From NCBI GenBank assembly GCA_024663395.1, contig JANFAH010000002.1, positions 2,604,001 through 2,668,000 of the forward strand: 64,000 bases of DNA, in the 5' to 3' direction. This stretch comes from Pisolithus tinctorius. Taxonomy: Eukaryota > Basidiomycota > Agaricomycetes > Boletales > Pisolithaceae. Shown in pieces: positions 22,314-32,600 of the stretch; the first letter of the stretch is position 1; every line of letters starts with the position of its first letter. A program made the translations under genes and the position numbers. The notes beneath the pieces were generated by a model. It made no database searches and had not been told where the DNA came from. It saw nothing but the letters and a program-made list of their open reading frames with translations.

Positions 22314-22671
22314 TGTAGGAAAAACAGAACTTAAGAGGGAGTAGAAGTAGCTGGGGAGAGCAGGGATATCTGAGGGGAGTGAGTAAGCCAAAGGGGCTTC
22401 TATAACCTGGGCAAGGATCCTGATAGTCGTCTGAAGGCTTCTAGGGCTGTCTGGGTGCAGGGAAACGACCTGCTCGAGCTCATCTCTCATCTGTGGTAAC
22501 TCGTCTATTATATTTAAGGAAAACTAACTATGCCAGTCACTAGGTAGTGCTGACTAAGCAACAAAAAAAGCGAAACCCTAAGAACAAGTAGCAGAGGGAT
22601 AGCTAGAACAAAATAAAGTAAAATCATCAAAATAAAACAACTCCCCCAGTAGGGAAATTACATTCCCTACA
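22314..22671 (-). repeat. Element 4 3' LTR (358 bp)
   Basis: Direct repeat of 26081-26438. Near its right end GTAGGGAA and TTCCCTAC form an 8-bp stem with a 6-base loop, which in the minus-strand sense is at the LTR start. Confidence 0.93.
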
Positions 22672-22929
22672 TCCCAGGGGTACTCGAGATCTTGACTGTC
22701 CCCAGTCAACCCGAAGGCAGCTTGACTACACAATAATCCATGGTCACGAGGGAGGAGGTGAGACAACGACTCATTGATGAAAAACAGGTGCTCGGAATGC
22801 CGCGATACGAGATATGATGACAGAAGGGAATGCAGCAAGTACCTTGCAAAATGAGCAGAGAGAATCTGCGTGCCCGATCCTGAGATATCCACAAATCCAC
22901 CCACGGGTACCCTCATTCACCAAAAACCA

Positions 22930-24150
22930 AATGTAGCCACGAGTTCTGCAGCAACGACGACGGAAAAGCTACCATTCTGAAGCTGTCGAATGGTAGCATC
23001 GGGATCCCGAAAAGCGAGAGATCCGGTCGAGAGATGAGCGAGATACTCGCAGAGTCGTCCTAAAGTGTCTGCAACAACAAAATGGGGTGTATCTCCACAA
23101 CGGCGGCAGCGAGCGTGATGTACGATATACCGTCAGAAAGCCCTCGATGAGTAGTACAAAGTCCCCAAAAAGCGAGAGGTCCAGCAGTGAAACGGGCGAG
23201 TTATCATGCATACAGCATTGTTGACTGAAAAGGGGAACACTGCAGACCAACAACGGACGCTCGGGATGCGGCGAAACTGCCAGTAACGATGGAGGGGAAT
23301 GTAGCGAACATGCTGAAAAAGAGACGGAGGGAATCCGTCTACATGGGCCCAAGATATTTGTGAAGTTGTCTGAAAGTGCCTCTAACCACGGAAACGAGCG
23401 TATCCCGCCGATGTCTGTGCGGAATCTGACAAAAGAGGCATCCCCGGAAAGGGCTGCACGAGGGGAACGGACTGCCAGAAAAGCGAGAGGAATGGCGCGC
23501 GAGTGCGCGAGATATGACAAGAGGACCTCAAGGGCAGGGAGAAGGGGTCGACCCGCACAACAACGGCTGGGACGATCAACACGAAACTCCGGGAGGCGGT
23601 AGAGGATTCGCAGACGAACAGGGAGAATGCGGAAATACGCCGAATGGACCAGCCGATCCCGAGTTACATGCGAAACTGGCTCGAAGCCCTCTGGATATGA
23701 AAGCGTGGATATCTCGATAACGGTTGCGCGGAATTTTACAAACTATATGTCCCCAGGAAGGGTTCGGCGAGAGGGATGAACGACCCGAAAAGCGAGAGGA
23801 GCGGCGCAGAACTGCGTGTGCGACTATGGCAAGACCTCGAGGATGGGCCTTCGCACTAAAATGCAAACACCTCCGGAGCTACTGGACCTATCAGAACAGT
23901 CCTGATATCAACACGGAGCATTCATCATGGACTACGATCCTCCCAAAAAGCGAGAGGCGCGACGCGGAAACACGCAAGATACGAGTAAAGGACCCTGAGA
24001 ATGGACCTATCCACAAAAACGCGAATATCTCCTTAACGGCTGGGCGCATGCAAGCGAGCCTGGTACCAACAGAGAGCTGACGTCGAGTAGTACGAGCCTG
24101 CCGAAAAGCGAGAGGTACGGCGCAATAACGAGCGAGATACACGCTTGGTA
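22930..24150. repeat. Degenerate tandem array, about 158-bp period, inside element 4
   Basis: The core AAAAGCGAGAG starts at 23010, 23168, 23479, 23788, 23946 and 24104. The spacings are 158, 311, 309, 158 and 158, so units of about 155-158 bp with two weak cores in the 311 and 309 intervals (about eight units). A second conserved patch, ATATCTC followed by AACGG, recurs once per unit. Short open frames here are by-products of the repeat. It occupies the place where pol would be. The role is unknown; packaging, nucleosome phasing or template-switch expansion are possibilities. Confidence 0.8.
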
Positions 24151-24474
24151 CGAGGGAGGTAGCATTTGTCTTGACGAGCGATGAGCGGTGTTGACAGTGA
24201 TTTCATCGACAGCATGCCTCATTAGAACTGTATCTGTGGATGGGAGGCATTGTGTAGAGCGCAGGAAGGTGCTAGGTGCGATGCTACTCGGTGTTCTGCA
24301 GGGAACTCGAGCCTGGGGGGTAAAAGACGAAGGGCAAAACAAGAAAATTCAAACATATCTAATGTACCAAAAATTCCGCATTACGACGCAGGTAGATCCA
24401 TACTAGATACTGTAAGATCCATAAGCAAAAGAAGTAAAAAAAACAACATAACGGAATTCGTGTGACATGCAGCA

Positions 24475-25854
24475 TTAACGCGCTCTTCGAGAGCGCTGGG
24501 GCGTGCGACTGCGGCTGCGCGACCACTTTGGTTTGGAACGGATGTGTGAATACACCTTCCTCGAACGTGAATGAGAGCGCGAATGCAAGGACAACAACGA
24601 CGATGATGACGACAAGGGGAGTGAGCTATTGGTCGAATGTGAATATGAGCGCCTTCGAGTGTGATGCTGTATCAAGCTGCGGGCATACGACCGGACTGGT
24701 ATGAAATCATCTTTCGAATGTATGTACGAACCCGTTCGAGTCTGCGAGCGTGAGCGTGAACGACGGCGCGAGGGCGATTCGCCCTGGGTATGTGGCCACC
24801 TCGACTGTGGCTGCGCGTGCGGTGAGCTACGAGAGCGCTCGGCTGACGAGTGACGAGACGGAATGGCTGGTGGGTCTGGTACTGCCGGCTCGGGCTGGAG
24901 AGTAGGTAGGGACCGAGTAGACATGATGCTCGTTCGAGCGGGTACACACGATGGTGTGTCAAACATGCTTTGAGAGGGTGCGGCTGTGGGTGGAAGCGAG
25001 CGAGTGGGCGACGAGCCCCTACGAGCCTCAAGCTGGCTTGTCAGCAAAGACCAGTTGTCAAGACGGTCTCGCAGAGTCCGTCCGGCAACTTCGCGCGGGA
25101 TCTCCAGTCCTGTAGGTAGAACAACACGGCCGTCAACAAGTAGACACTTTCCCAAAGCTAAATACGACTTGAATGAATGGCAACCTGCCCGAATATGGCC
25201 CGAAAGTCTGCAGAAGAAGCAGAACGAGTATGAATGGCGGGGAGAGCGACTGTCCGAGGCACGTGATGGCTGCGCGCGGGAACTGTCAACCTTGCTGCTC
25301 TTCCAGAGGCCATTGCTCAGTGCGAGAATCCATTTAGCTGCAATCATAAGGCTAGACACAGTAAGCTCTTGATCTGGCGAGTCAAGAAACTCGAGCAGCT
25401 CGCATCTGAATTTGGGTGGGAATCCATAAAAAAACACAACAGGTAGATGAGATGTCGACTCTTTCTGCTTTTCAAGAGACAGCGAAAAATGACAAAAGCT
25501 GCGGAAATACTCGCCCAGGGAAGACACTGAGATGGCGTCCGAGCTTGCGAGTGCACTTTTCAGTCTAAAAAATTGGTTCCTGCAGGACTCCTCCAGCTCT
25601 GGGTACAGTTGAACCACTTCTGAGGTAAAAGAGTCCCAATTCCCATCGCTACTCTCCGCAAGGTGGGACCAGAGGTCCACCAACTCAACAGGCGCATACT
25701 TGAGTGTGAATTTGATGCATGCGAGCCCGTCTGAGAGGCCGAATCTATCACAGAAGTTGATTATGTCATCAAAATAGCTTCGAAGGTCCTCAGGGCGCCC
25801 AGAGAAGCTCGGTGCTTCGGGCGAGCCTCGACATGGAATTTTAAGGCCGAACAT
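24475..25854 (-). CDS. gag: Element 4 Gag with zinc knuckle and RS-rich tail
   Basis: An intact 459-residue minus-strand frame from ATG 25854 (MFGLKIP). An upstream in-frame GTG extension is less likely. Residues of about 10-190 form a retrotransposon gag core (SFSGRPEDLRSYFDDIINFC near the start). CFFCRLSGHIRAGC (CX2CX4HX4C) follows, then a conserved-looking stretch ending RTLRDRLDNW, a Pro/Ser linker, and a C-terminal 90 residues full of RS and SR pairs (RRRSRSRSQTR, WSRSRSRTPQRSR). The tail resembles SR-protein domains and is unusual for Gag. Expected role: coat and RNA packaging. It is the only gene of the element. Confidence 0.82.
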   Translation of the reverse strand: MFGLKIPCRGSPEAPSFSGRPEDLRSYFDDIINFCDRFGLSDGLACIKFTLKYAPVELVDLWSHLAESSDGNWDSFTSEVVQLYPELEESCRNQFFRLKSALASSDAISVSSLGEYFRSFCHFSLSLEKQKESTSHLPVVFFYGFPPKFRCELLEFLDSPDQELTVSSLMIAAKWILALSNGLWKSSKVDSSRAQPSRASDSRSPRHSYSFCFFCRLSGHIRAGCHSFKSYLALGKCLLVDGRVVLPTGLEIPREVAGRTLRDRLDNWSLLTSQLEARRGSSPTRSLPPTAAPSQSMFDTPSCVPARTSIMSTRSLPTLQPEPAVPDPPAIPSRHSSAERSRSSPHAQPQSRWPHTQGESPSRRRSRSRSQTRTGSYIHSKDDFIPVRSYARSLIQHHTRRRSYSHSTNSSLPLSSSSSLLSLHSRSHSRSRKVYSHIRSKPKWSRSRSRTPQRSRRAR

Positions 25855-26060
25855 GACTTTTGTGGGTAATATGAGTGCGAGTGCTTGATATGTGAGTGCG
25901 CACGAGTGGGAAAACACGAAAATGCGAGCAAGGAGACTGCAAAAATGAGGTCGAAAGGCGAAAATCTGTTAAAACAAGCCTGGAAATTGTGAAAACGAAG
26001 CTGGAGACTGCCAAACTGAATCTGGGAAGGTTGGGATGGGTGCCAGGCTAAGACAGAAGC

Positions 26061-26078
26061 CCCTCGCGGTGGGCTCCA
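26061..26078 (-). promoter_or_regulatory. Element 4 tRNA primer-binding site
   Basis: Two bases inside the 5' LTR the minus strand reads TGGAGCCCACCGCGAGGG. This is complementary to a tRNA 3' end, ...GGGCTCCA. The tRNA could not be named. It contrasts with the self-primed elements 1-3. Confidence 0.65.
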
Positions 26079-26080
26079 GT

Positions 26081-26438
26081 TGTAGGAAAAACAGAACTTA
26101 AGAGGGAGTAGAAGTAGCTGGGGAGAGCAGGGATATCTGAGGGGAGTGAGTAAGCCAAAGGGGCTTCTATAACCTGGGCAAGGATCCTGATAGTCGTCTG
26201 AAGGCTTCTAGGGCTGTCTGGGTGCAGGGAAACGACCTGCTCGAGCTCGTCTCTCGTCTGTGGTAACTCGTCTATTATATTTAAGGAAAACTAACTATGC
26301 CAGTCACTAGGTAGTGCTGACTAAGCAACAAAAAAAGCGAAACCCTAAGAACAAGTAGCAGAGGGATAGCTAGAACAAAATAAAGTAAAATCATCAAAAT
26401 AAAACAACTCCCCCAGTAGGGAAATTACATTCCCTACA
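26081..26438 (-). repeat. Element 4 5' LTR (358 bp)
   Basis: Same length and ends as 22314-22671. The only differences are CATCTCTCATC against CGTCTCTCGTC. Confidence 0.93.
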
Positions 26439-26442
26439 GCGG

Positions 26443-26956
26443 GCATATTGAAGAGATTGTGCTGGATGCCAGAGAGGAGGTCGGAAAGCTGGGGATGCAG
26501 TGCGTTCACTTGGAGTATCCCCCTTGCTATATCCTCGTGTGCATGAATCGTACAAAGGCTGAAGCGCTGGACAGCTTACCTATCAGTGTCCTTCCAATCG
26601 CTCCTCTGACCAGATCCTTTACAATCGTGTCGCCAAACGGCATGAAGAAAACAGTAACCAGAGAGCAACTACCTATTACACCGGCCTATGCATTCACCGA
26701 TTATCGATCACAGGCACAGACAATCGAACACTGCATTGTCGACATTGGGACACCACCATCTGGGGGGCTTACACCTTTCAACACGTATGTGGCATTGTTG
26801 CGCAGCTGGGGCAGGGATACCATTTGACTGTTGTGCAATTTCGATGAAAAGATATTCACCCAACATCCGAGTGAATATCTGTGACAGGAAGACCAAAGGC
26901 TTGCGGCCCCCAATCGTAAGACGATGTTAGACTGGGAAAGAGCGAAAGTGGTGTAG
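26443..26956 (+). pseudogene. Helitron helicase, C-terminal fragment
   Basis: It resumes in frame from the 22216 sliver with HIEEIVLDAREEVG. It carries YAFTDYRSQAQTI, the conserved C-terminal PIF1-like helicase motif, then ALLRSWGRDTI. A frameshift and a TGA follow before KIFTQHPSEYL and the final WERAKVV near 26,956. The carboxy end matches Helitron replicases. It completes the coding of the split element. Confidence 0.82.
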
Positions 26957-27587
26957 ATAGCACTTCCACCAAACGGCCAGCAAATAGCCTTGGGCTTGGA
27001 GCTTGAACAAATGAACGGTGAATGGTGATGGTCTAACCTTGCAATAGTACATAGACACATCTCTTCAATTCTCTGCCACCATTGATTGATCATCGCCCGC
27101 GAGTTAACCACCTTCGGATTTGAGTCCATGACAATCGTACATAAATGCACCTACATAAATGCATGCCCACCAACACTCGCCTGCATGATTTGAATCAGAC
27201 TTTCTATCAGCGAGGCACAGCAATGATCACAGATGTCAAAAAATGAGCGACGAATTTTGAGGTGCAGTGACCTTGTAAACAAGGTGATTAAAAGGAGTGT
27301 GATTATGTGTTTGGAGGATAACAAAAATTACAGTAGGAGATGAATCGTAGAAGTAGACAGTTAAAATTCTTCAGACAGAGAGCTTGTTTAAATCGACGAT
27401 GACCTGCAAAGTAACCACATCTGAGGAATGTCGATTCAACATGGTTGTGAATGAAGCATGCTCAACGATGATGGTGAGACAATGAATACTCTTCTATGAC
27501 ATCACAATGTTGTAAGGCAGAAAAAATCACGCAATGAAATTTGCAAGCGCAGTGCCAAACTAGAACATGGCCAGCACTGCCAGCAGG
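26957..27587. other. Noncoding tail between Helitron replicase and element 3
   Basis: No gene was found. It includes a copy of a TGTCAAAAAA...GTGACCTTGTAAACAAGGTG block that recurs beyond element 3. It probably belongs to the 3' part of the Helitron. The last five bases, GCAGG, are the target-site copy of element 3. Confidence 0.45.
27235..27287 (+). repeat. Palindrome-containing repeat, copy 1
   Basis: A TGTCAAAAAA start, a divergent middle, and an end TGACCTTGTAAACAAGGTGA whose core ACCTTGT-AA-ACAAGGT is a 7-bp inverted repeat (27270-27285). Copy 2 is at 39200-39251. With element 3 removed the copies lie under 500 bp apart. It could be a Helitron 3'-end hairpin or an iteron. Confidence 0.5.
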
Positions 27588-28278
27588 TGTTATGCTCGCG
27601 ACGAGTGACTTCGTCAAATAGACTAGGCACGAATGTCACGAGGGGAATCTTCGGGCCAAACTTATCGTAACCCCTATGGTCTCCTGTTATTGACGAGTAT
27701 TGACTAAGTCTTCTCCGCTGGCGAGTTCTTCTGAGATTGCGACGGGAAGAAGAATGGATACGAGTCAAAGATGATGGAGATTGCAAGAAATCGAAAAACT
27801 GAGGATACATGGTACGGTAGGTCTATCTCATATACCCGTCGAGGGTTTGTACTGTACACACATCCACAGTTAGTCGTAAACAAGTAAACGATGAAATATG
27901 AATGAGTCAAGTACTGTGGAGCACGCCATACCGGCTGCGGACGCAGTCCGCAGCGAGGGGCGTCAGTACCGACGCGAAGGAAGGGGACATTCGAGCAATA
28001 TAACGAAGTCAGAACCGGGGCGGGACAAGAAGTAAACATAAATGAAATACACGTCCATCAGCTGCGGGCGCAGCTACGAGTCAGAGTGATGACGGCGTAC
28101 GCAGCATCAGTTGGTATTGGAAATACCACCACCGCCGGTGATCCGAAGGCTATGCGTGCCTTGAGACCGAGGACGACCACAGCGAGGACAAATGACGCGA
28201 CGAGGCACATGACACACGTGACTTGGCGTTTTGGAGAAAGCGATGAAAAAGGAAGGAGGCCCCTAAGCGGGCGTAACA
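27588..28278 (-). repeat. Element 3 3' LTR (691 bp)
   Basis: Direct repeat of 38423-39113, with the same TGTTATG...GTAACA ends as element 2. A C-rich tract (polypurine on the minus strand) follows at 28279-28294. Confidence 0.95.
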
Positions 28279-28299
28279 TCACCCCCCCCCCTAAGGTCC

Positions 28300-29634
28300 T
28301 CAGACCCTTGAGGACGAGGCGCGGGCGTTGGCGGATAGGTTGCGAAGGGGGCGACGGGAGCGGGTATGGGCGGTGACAGGCGACGGAGTCGGTGGAGTCG
28401 GCGGTTCCTCGCTTGCCTGGGTCCAGCGTGAACCCTGTCCATTACGGCAGGACCAATGTCCCAGGTAACGGCACTGGTAGCAGGTGAACTTGTACAGGGG
28501 ATGTCCCTCAGGGACTGAAGCTCGTCCTCCGAGATAGAAGCGAAGTTGATCAGTAGGGACGGGGACGAAGGGAGTCGGAGGTAGACCGCTGGAGGCGTGG
28601 ACGGTGTTGTGGTACTCCTTGTCCAACCCGGCCCAGGAGGCATCAGTCAGAAAGTTAATCCAGCCAGACTCACTTCGTCCCATCCCCAGCCTTTTAGCCG
28701 TTTCTTTAAAAACCGTCGCGTTATCCATAAACTCCAGGGGCGGGTCCCATCGGACCTCCTTATTGACATCAGGTTTCATCTCAGGGATTACCGGTTTGTC
28801 TTTAGGTTTGATCCATTCAAGAAGACGAGAAGCGGTCGGTGCTAGGAACTCCCTGACCTGTCGATCACGAAGGTGATGGTAAGCCCCACCTGTTATGGCT
28901 TCTAAAACATCCGCGTATCCTTTTTCGAGCATAGAGGTCATAATGACCTCTGCCAGGGGAGCAGTCCCGGAGAGTTGGCGAACTCGAATCCAGTTGGTGG
29001 CCCGACCGATTACGTCTGCCGCTCTGTAGATTTCAGACAGCACCCCAAAATACTCAACCTGTTCTGGTGAGCACCCGTCAATGTCGTCCCCTTTGTTGAA
29101 GACGTCAAGTGCCCTAGTAACGTCCAGGTAGTCACTTGCTGAGATTGGTAGTCACGGCTCGTCATCCCTGGCAAGGGTGACTGAGGTGAGGAGGTCGAGT
29201 GTGGCATTTCTGGATGACACTGGACTGGCAGGGCGAACGTAGGGAGGGACGGGAGCATCGGAGGGACCGGGGGTGGCTGCTCTTTTATTGCCGTCATGGT
29301 GAGACTTCTCTTTAGCCTTTCCCTTTCCCTGTTGGTTACTGTCTCCTTCGCGAGGGACTCTGGCCTTGGGGACGGGTACTCGGCGAACCGAGAAACCTTG
29401 GTGTGGACGTGGTCGGAGAGGGCGGGAGACAGGGGTCGGTACCTCCCACTGGGAGACAAGGGACGAGGTGTCCGACTCAGGAAAACCGGTGGTGGTGGAC
29501 GGGGGAGGGGAGTGGCGATAACAGGCGATGGGGGGGACGAGTAAGTCGTCCCTGTCGGTTGCGGGGTCGTAAACGGATTCTCCAAGGAGGTCGGCATAGT
29601 TGTTCTCAGTGTTGACAGAGCGAGGGGAGTCCAT
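28300..29634 (-). pseudogene. Element 3 extra ORF (ORF3), one internal stop
   Basis: Same length (445 codons) and start spacing (15 bp after pol) as ORF3 of element 2. It is interrupted only by TGA at 29152-29154, where element 2 has CAA; both would derive from CGA. The frame otherwise runs unbroken through the helical region and CYQCRYLGHWSC to the end beside the polypurine tract. The conservation of length and frame between two diverged copies argues that the ORF was under selection. Function unknown. Confidence 0.75.
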
Positions 29635-29649
29635 TTAATTTCTGAGGTG

Positions 29650-32600
29650 TCAAGCGAGCTTGTACTGGTCAAGGGCGTTGGAGGCATGGTCTTTTATATG
29701 TTCTTCAGGTTCCCACGTATTTGACGAATGCGGGAATCCCTTCCACTTGACCAGATAGCGGCACTGTCCCCTACGACCATCAGTTTTATGATTCAGTATC
29801 GCCTCTACCTCCCATTCGATCTCATCATCCACCAACTCCAGTAAGGGTGCTGCGGGCGCAGCTCCATAAGTTTCGTTTTCGGTATATGGGAAGATGCGGG
29901 AGGCATGGAACACAGGATGAACCTTCCATGTTGATGGTAGGTCCAACCGGAAAGCGACCGGTGACACGACCTGAGTCACCTTGAAGGGTCCGAGCCATCG
30001 GGGCGCAATCTTGTCGCACTGGTTTTTGATCCTAAGATGGCCGACGTCAAGGAGAACTTGATCTCCGACTTTGGGCGGTTCATATGATCCTTTGCTGCAC
30101 GAGCGCATTAATTCCTGTGCTTTCTTATGTGCCAAGACAGCGACGTCCCAGGATGACGCGAGTTGCTCCAGCCTTTCGTCGACAGAAGGGACCGGGGTGA
30201 GTCGTTTTTCCGGGTAAGGGGAGGGGTCATAACCAAGTATGAGCGAGAACGGAGTCATTTTGTGAACGGAGTGAACACGGGAGTTATGGGCGAACTCGGC
30301 GGAAGGGAGTTTTGAAGCCCACGAGTTAGGGAACTCGGAGCAGTACAAACGAAGGTACCCTTCGACCTCTTGGTTTACCCTTTCGCTTTCTCCGTTAGTT
30401 TGGGGGTGGTAACCGGTACTCAGCTTGGTTTTGACCCCTATTGCCTTATACAGTTCTTTGGTGAACGAAGACGCGAACTGTGGTCCGCGATCCGAAATTA
30501 CCGACTCGGGGAGCCCAAATCGGGAGTATATGAACTGATGGAAGAGTCGGGCAACCCCGACAGAATCAATAGTTTTGTGACACGGAACAAACAACGCGGC
30601 CTTAGTTAGGCCTTGATCGACAACCGTGAGAATCGAGTCGTATTTGTGCTCTCTCGATATCGGGAGATCCGTAATGAGATCCATAGACACCTGCTGGAAC
30701 GGAAAAGGGGTTTTTGGTGTTTCGTGTGGTACGACGGGAGGAGTCGGGGGATGGGTGATGACCTTGGTAGTCTGGCAAGACGGGCATCCTGCAACGTACT
30801 TCTTGATGTCAGTTCCCATTCCCTCCCACCAAACCTCTTTACGCATTTTGGCGAACATGGCTTTCTGTCCAGGATGTCCGGCGGATTCGTGATCATGGTA
30901 CGACCGCATGCAATGGCGCCGATCCTCTGGAGGGATGTACAAACGAGTAGTTCTGAACCGTTTGGTTCCATCTTCTCCTATGGTGATATTATCGCTAGGT
31001 TCCGGGCCTGTCGAATCCTTTGATGTATCGTTCTTGATGCGTTCGTACAGGTCCGCAGATATGGCGTATACGCCGGGAGCTCCTTTTACGGGTTTCCTCA
31101 AGGGGCGAGCTCCTGTGGCCGTACTCTCCTTTGGTGTCTCCTCAACTGGGCGAGAGTAGGGCGTTTTCTTTGACCGTTCTAAGCGAGTAGGAAGACGTCC
31201 AATTCGTGTGATGCGGTTAATTTTTAGTTGTTTTTGTATTTTTGTTAACGAAAATGTAGGCGAAACAAGGCGAATTTGCGGTTTTGAAGGGTCCACCCCC
31301 TCCAAAAGCCAAAGGTTCTCGGGGAGAACCGTGGCCGTAGGGGCGGGCTCCTCCGAAAGACTCTTGTGCGACAGAGTATCAGTGGGAACCTGAAGACGAC
31401 CAGCCTGCCATGAGAACTTGATTGGATAGGACTGGATAGTGGCGGCCCATCGCGCCTGATGCGGTGTCAACTGTTGGGGCTCCCGATAGTACTCCAAGTT
31501 TTTGTGGTCGGTAAAGACGACCGTAGGCTCAACCGGGGAAAGGAGATACGGGCGGAAGGCTTTGAGCACACGAATCACCGCGAGCATTTCCAGATCATAA
31601 ACCTGGTAATGCTGCTCTGCGCCGACGAGAGACTGCGAAAGATATGAGCATGGGTGCCACTCCTCGTCGGACCCCTTTTGTGCCAGTACCGCACCGGTTC
31701 CGAGTTTCGAAGCATCAGTAAAAAGGGCAAAAGGTTTAGTAAAATCGGGGATAGTGAGGACCGGGGAAGAGCATAACAAAGTTTTTAGTCTTTCAAAAGC
31801 TGCCGCTCTTTCAGGTGTCCATTGGTAGGAAACCCCCTTTTTGGTAAGGTCGTGCAGGGGTCGTGCGACACTTGAGAAGGAAGGGATGAATTTCCGGTAG
31901 AAGTTGCAGAAGCCTAAGAACCGACGGAGTCCGGTAAGGTTCTCTGGTGCTTCCCAGGTTGAAATGGTGTCTGTCTTGGTAGGGGAAGTCTCCATCCGTC
32001 CTTTTCCGATAATCATTCCCAAAAACTCCACTTCCTCAGCCTCGAAGCAGCATTTGCTGATCTTGAGGCGGAGTTCTTCGTCCTCGCATATTTGGAGGAA
32101 CTCTTCGACTCGTTTGCGGAGTTCTTCCAAAGTTTTGGCATGGACAACGACGTCATCCATATAACCGACCTGTTTTCCGCGTTGCTTTTCGAAGGTTTTA
32201 TCCATATAATGCTGGAAAGAGGGAGGTGAGTTGCATTGCCCGAAGAACATTACCGTGGGTTCGAAAAGTCCTCGAGGGGTTATGAAGGCCCCTTTCCACT
32301 CGTCACCATCCTTGACGCGTAAGTTTGTAAAACCCCATCGAATGTTGAACTTGGCATAATACTTGGATTCTACCAGTTTGTCAAACAGTGCTTGCGCATT
32401 AGGAAGGGGGTGAGCGTCCTGAATGGTGAACGAATTCAAGTATCGGTAATCTTGAATTAACCTTTTCTTTCCGTCCTTCTTTGCCACGAAGAACACGGGG
32501 GCTGCTTGAGGGGAAGTCGAAGGTCGGATTTTTTTACACTTTAGATTTTCATCAAGGAATTTGTCTAGGACTTTTAGTTCATCGGGGGACATTGGGTATA

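Larger units (their letters stand above)
22314..26438 (-). mobile_element. Element 4: gag-only (non-autonomous) LTR retrotransposon
   Basis: A 4,125-bp element with two 358-bp LTRs (TGTAGG...CCTACA in + orientation) differing at only two sites, both CG against CA. The flanks share GCGG (22310-22313 and 26439-26442), and removing one copy restores the helicase frame (NGARGHI). Inside, read on the minus strand, are a tRNA-type primer site, one intact Gag ORF and about 1.8 kb with a 158-bp-period degenerate tandem array. There is no protease, RT or integrase. The few LTR differences make it the youngest LTR insertion here. It must borrow enzymes from another element. Confidence 0.88.

Noticed and set aside
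22969..23520. 183-codon minus-strand ORF inside element 4
   Set aside because: It lies wholly within the degenerate 158-bp array and its sequence follows the repeat units.
22930..24150. Regularly spaced repeats as a CRISPR-like array
   Set aside because: The period is about 158 bp with degenerate units inside an LTR element of a eukaryote. There are no short identical repeats with unique spacers and no cas genes.
10887..26956. Helitron replicase as an active gene
   Set aside because: Multiple stops and frameshifts, plus two LTR insertions within the coding sequence.
29010..29687. 225-codon ORF overlapping ORF3 of element 3
   Set aside because: It is an out-of-frame shadow of ORF3 and pol; the same shadow appears in element 2.
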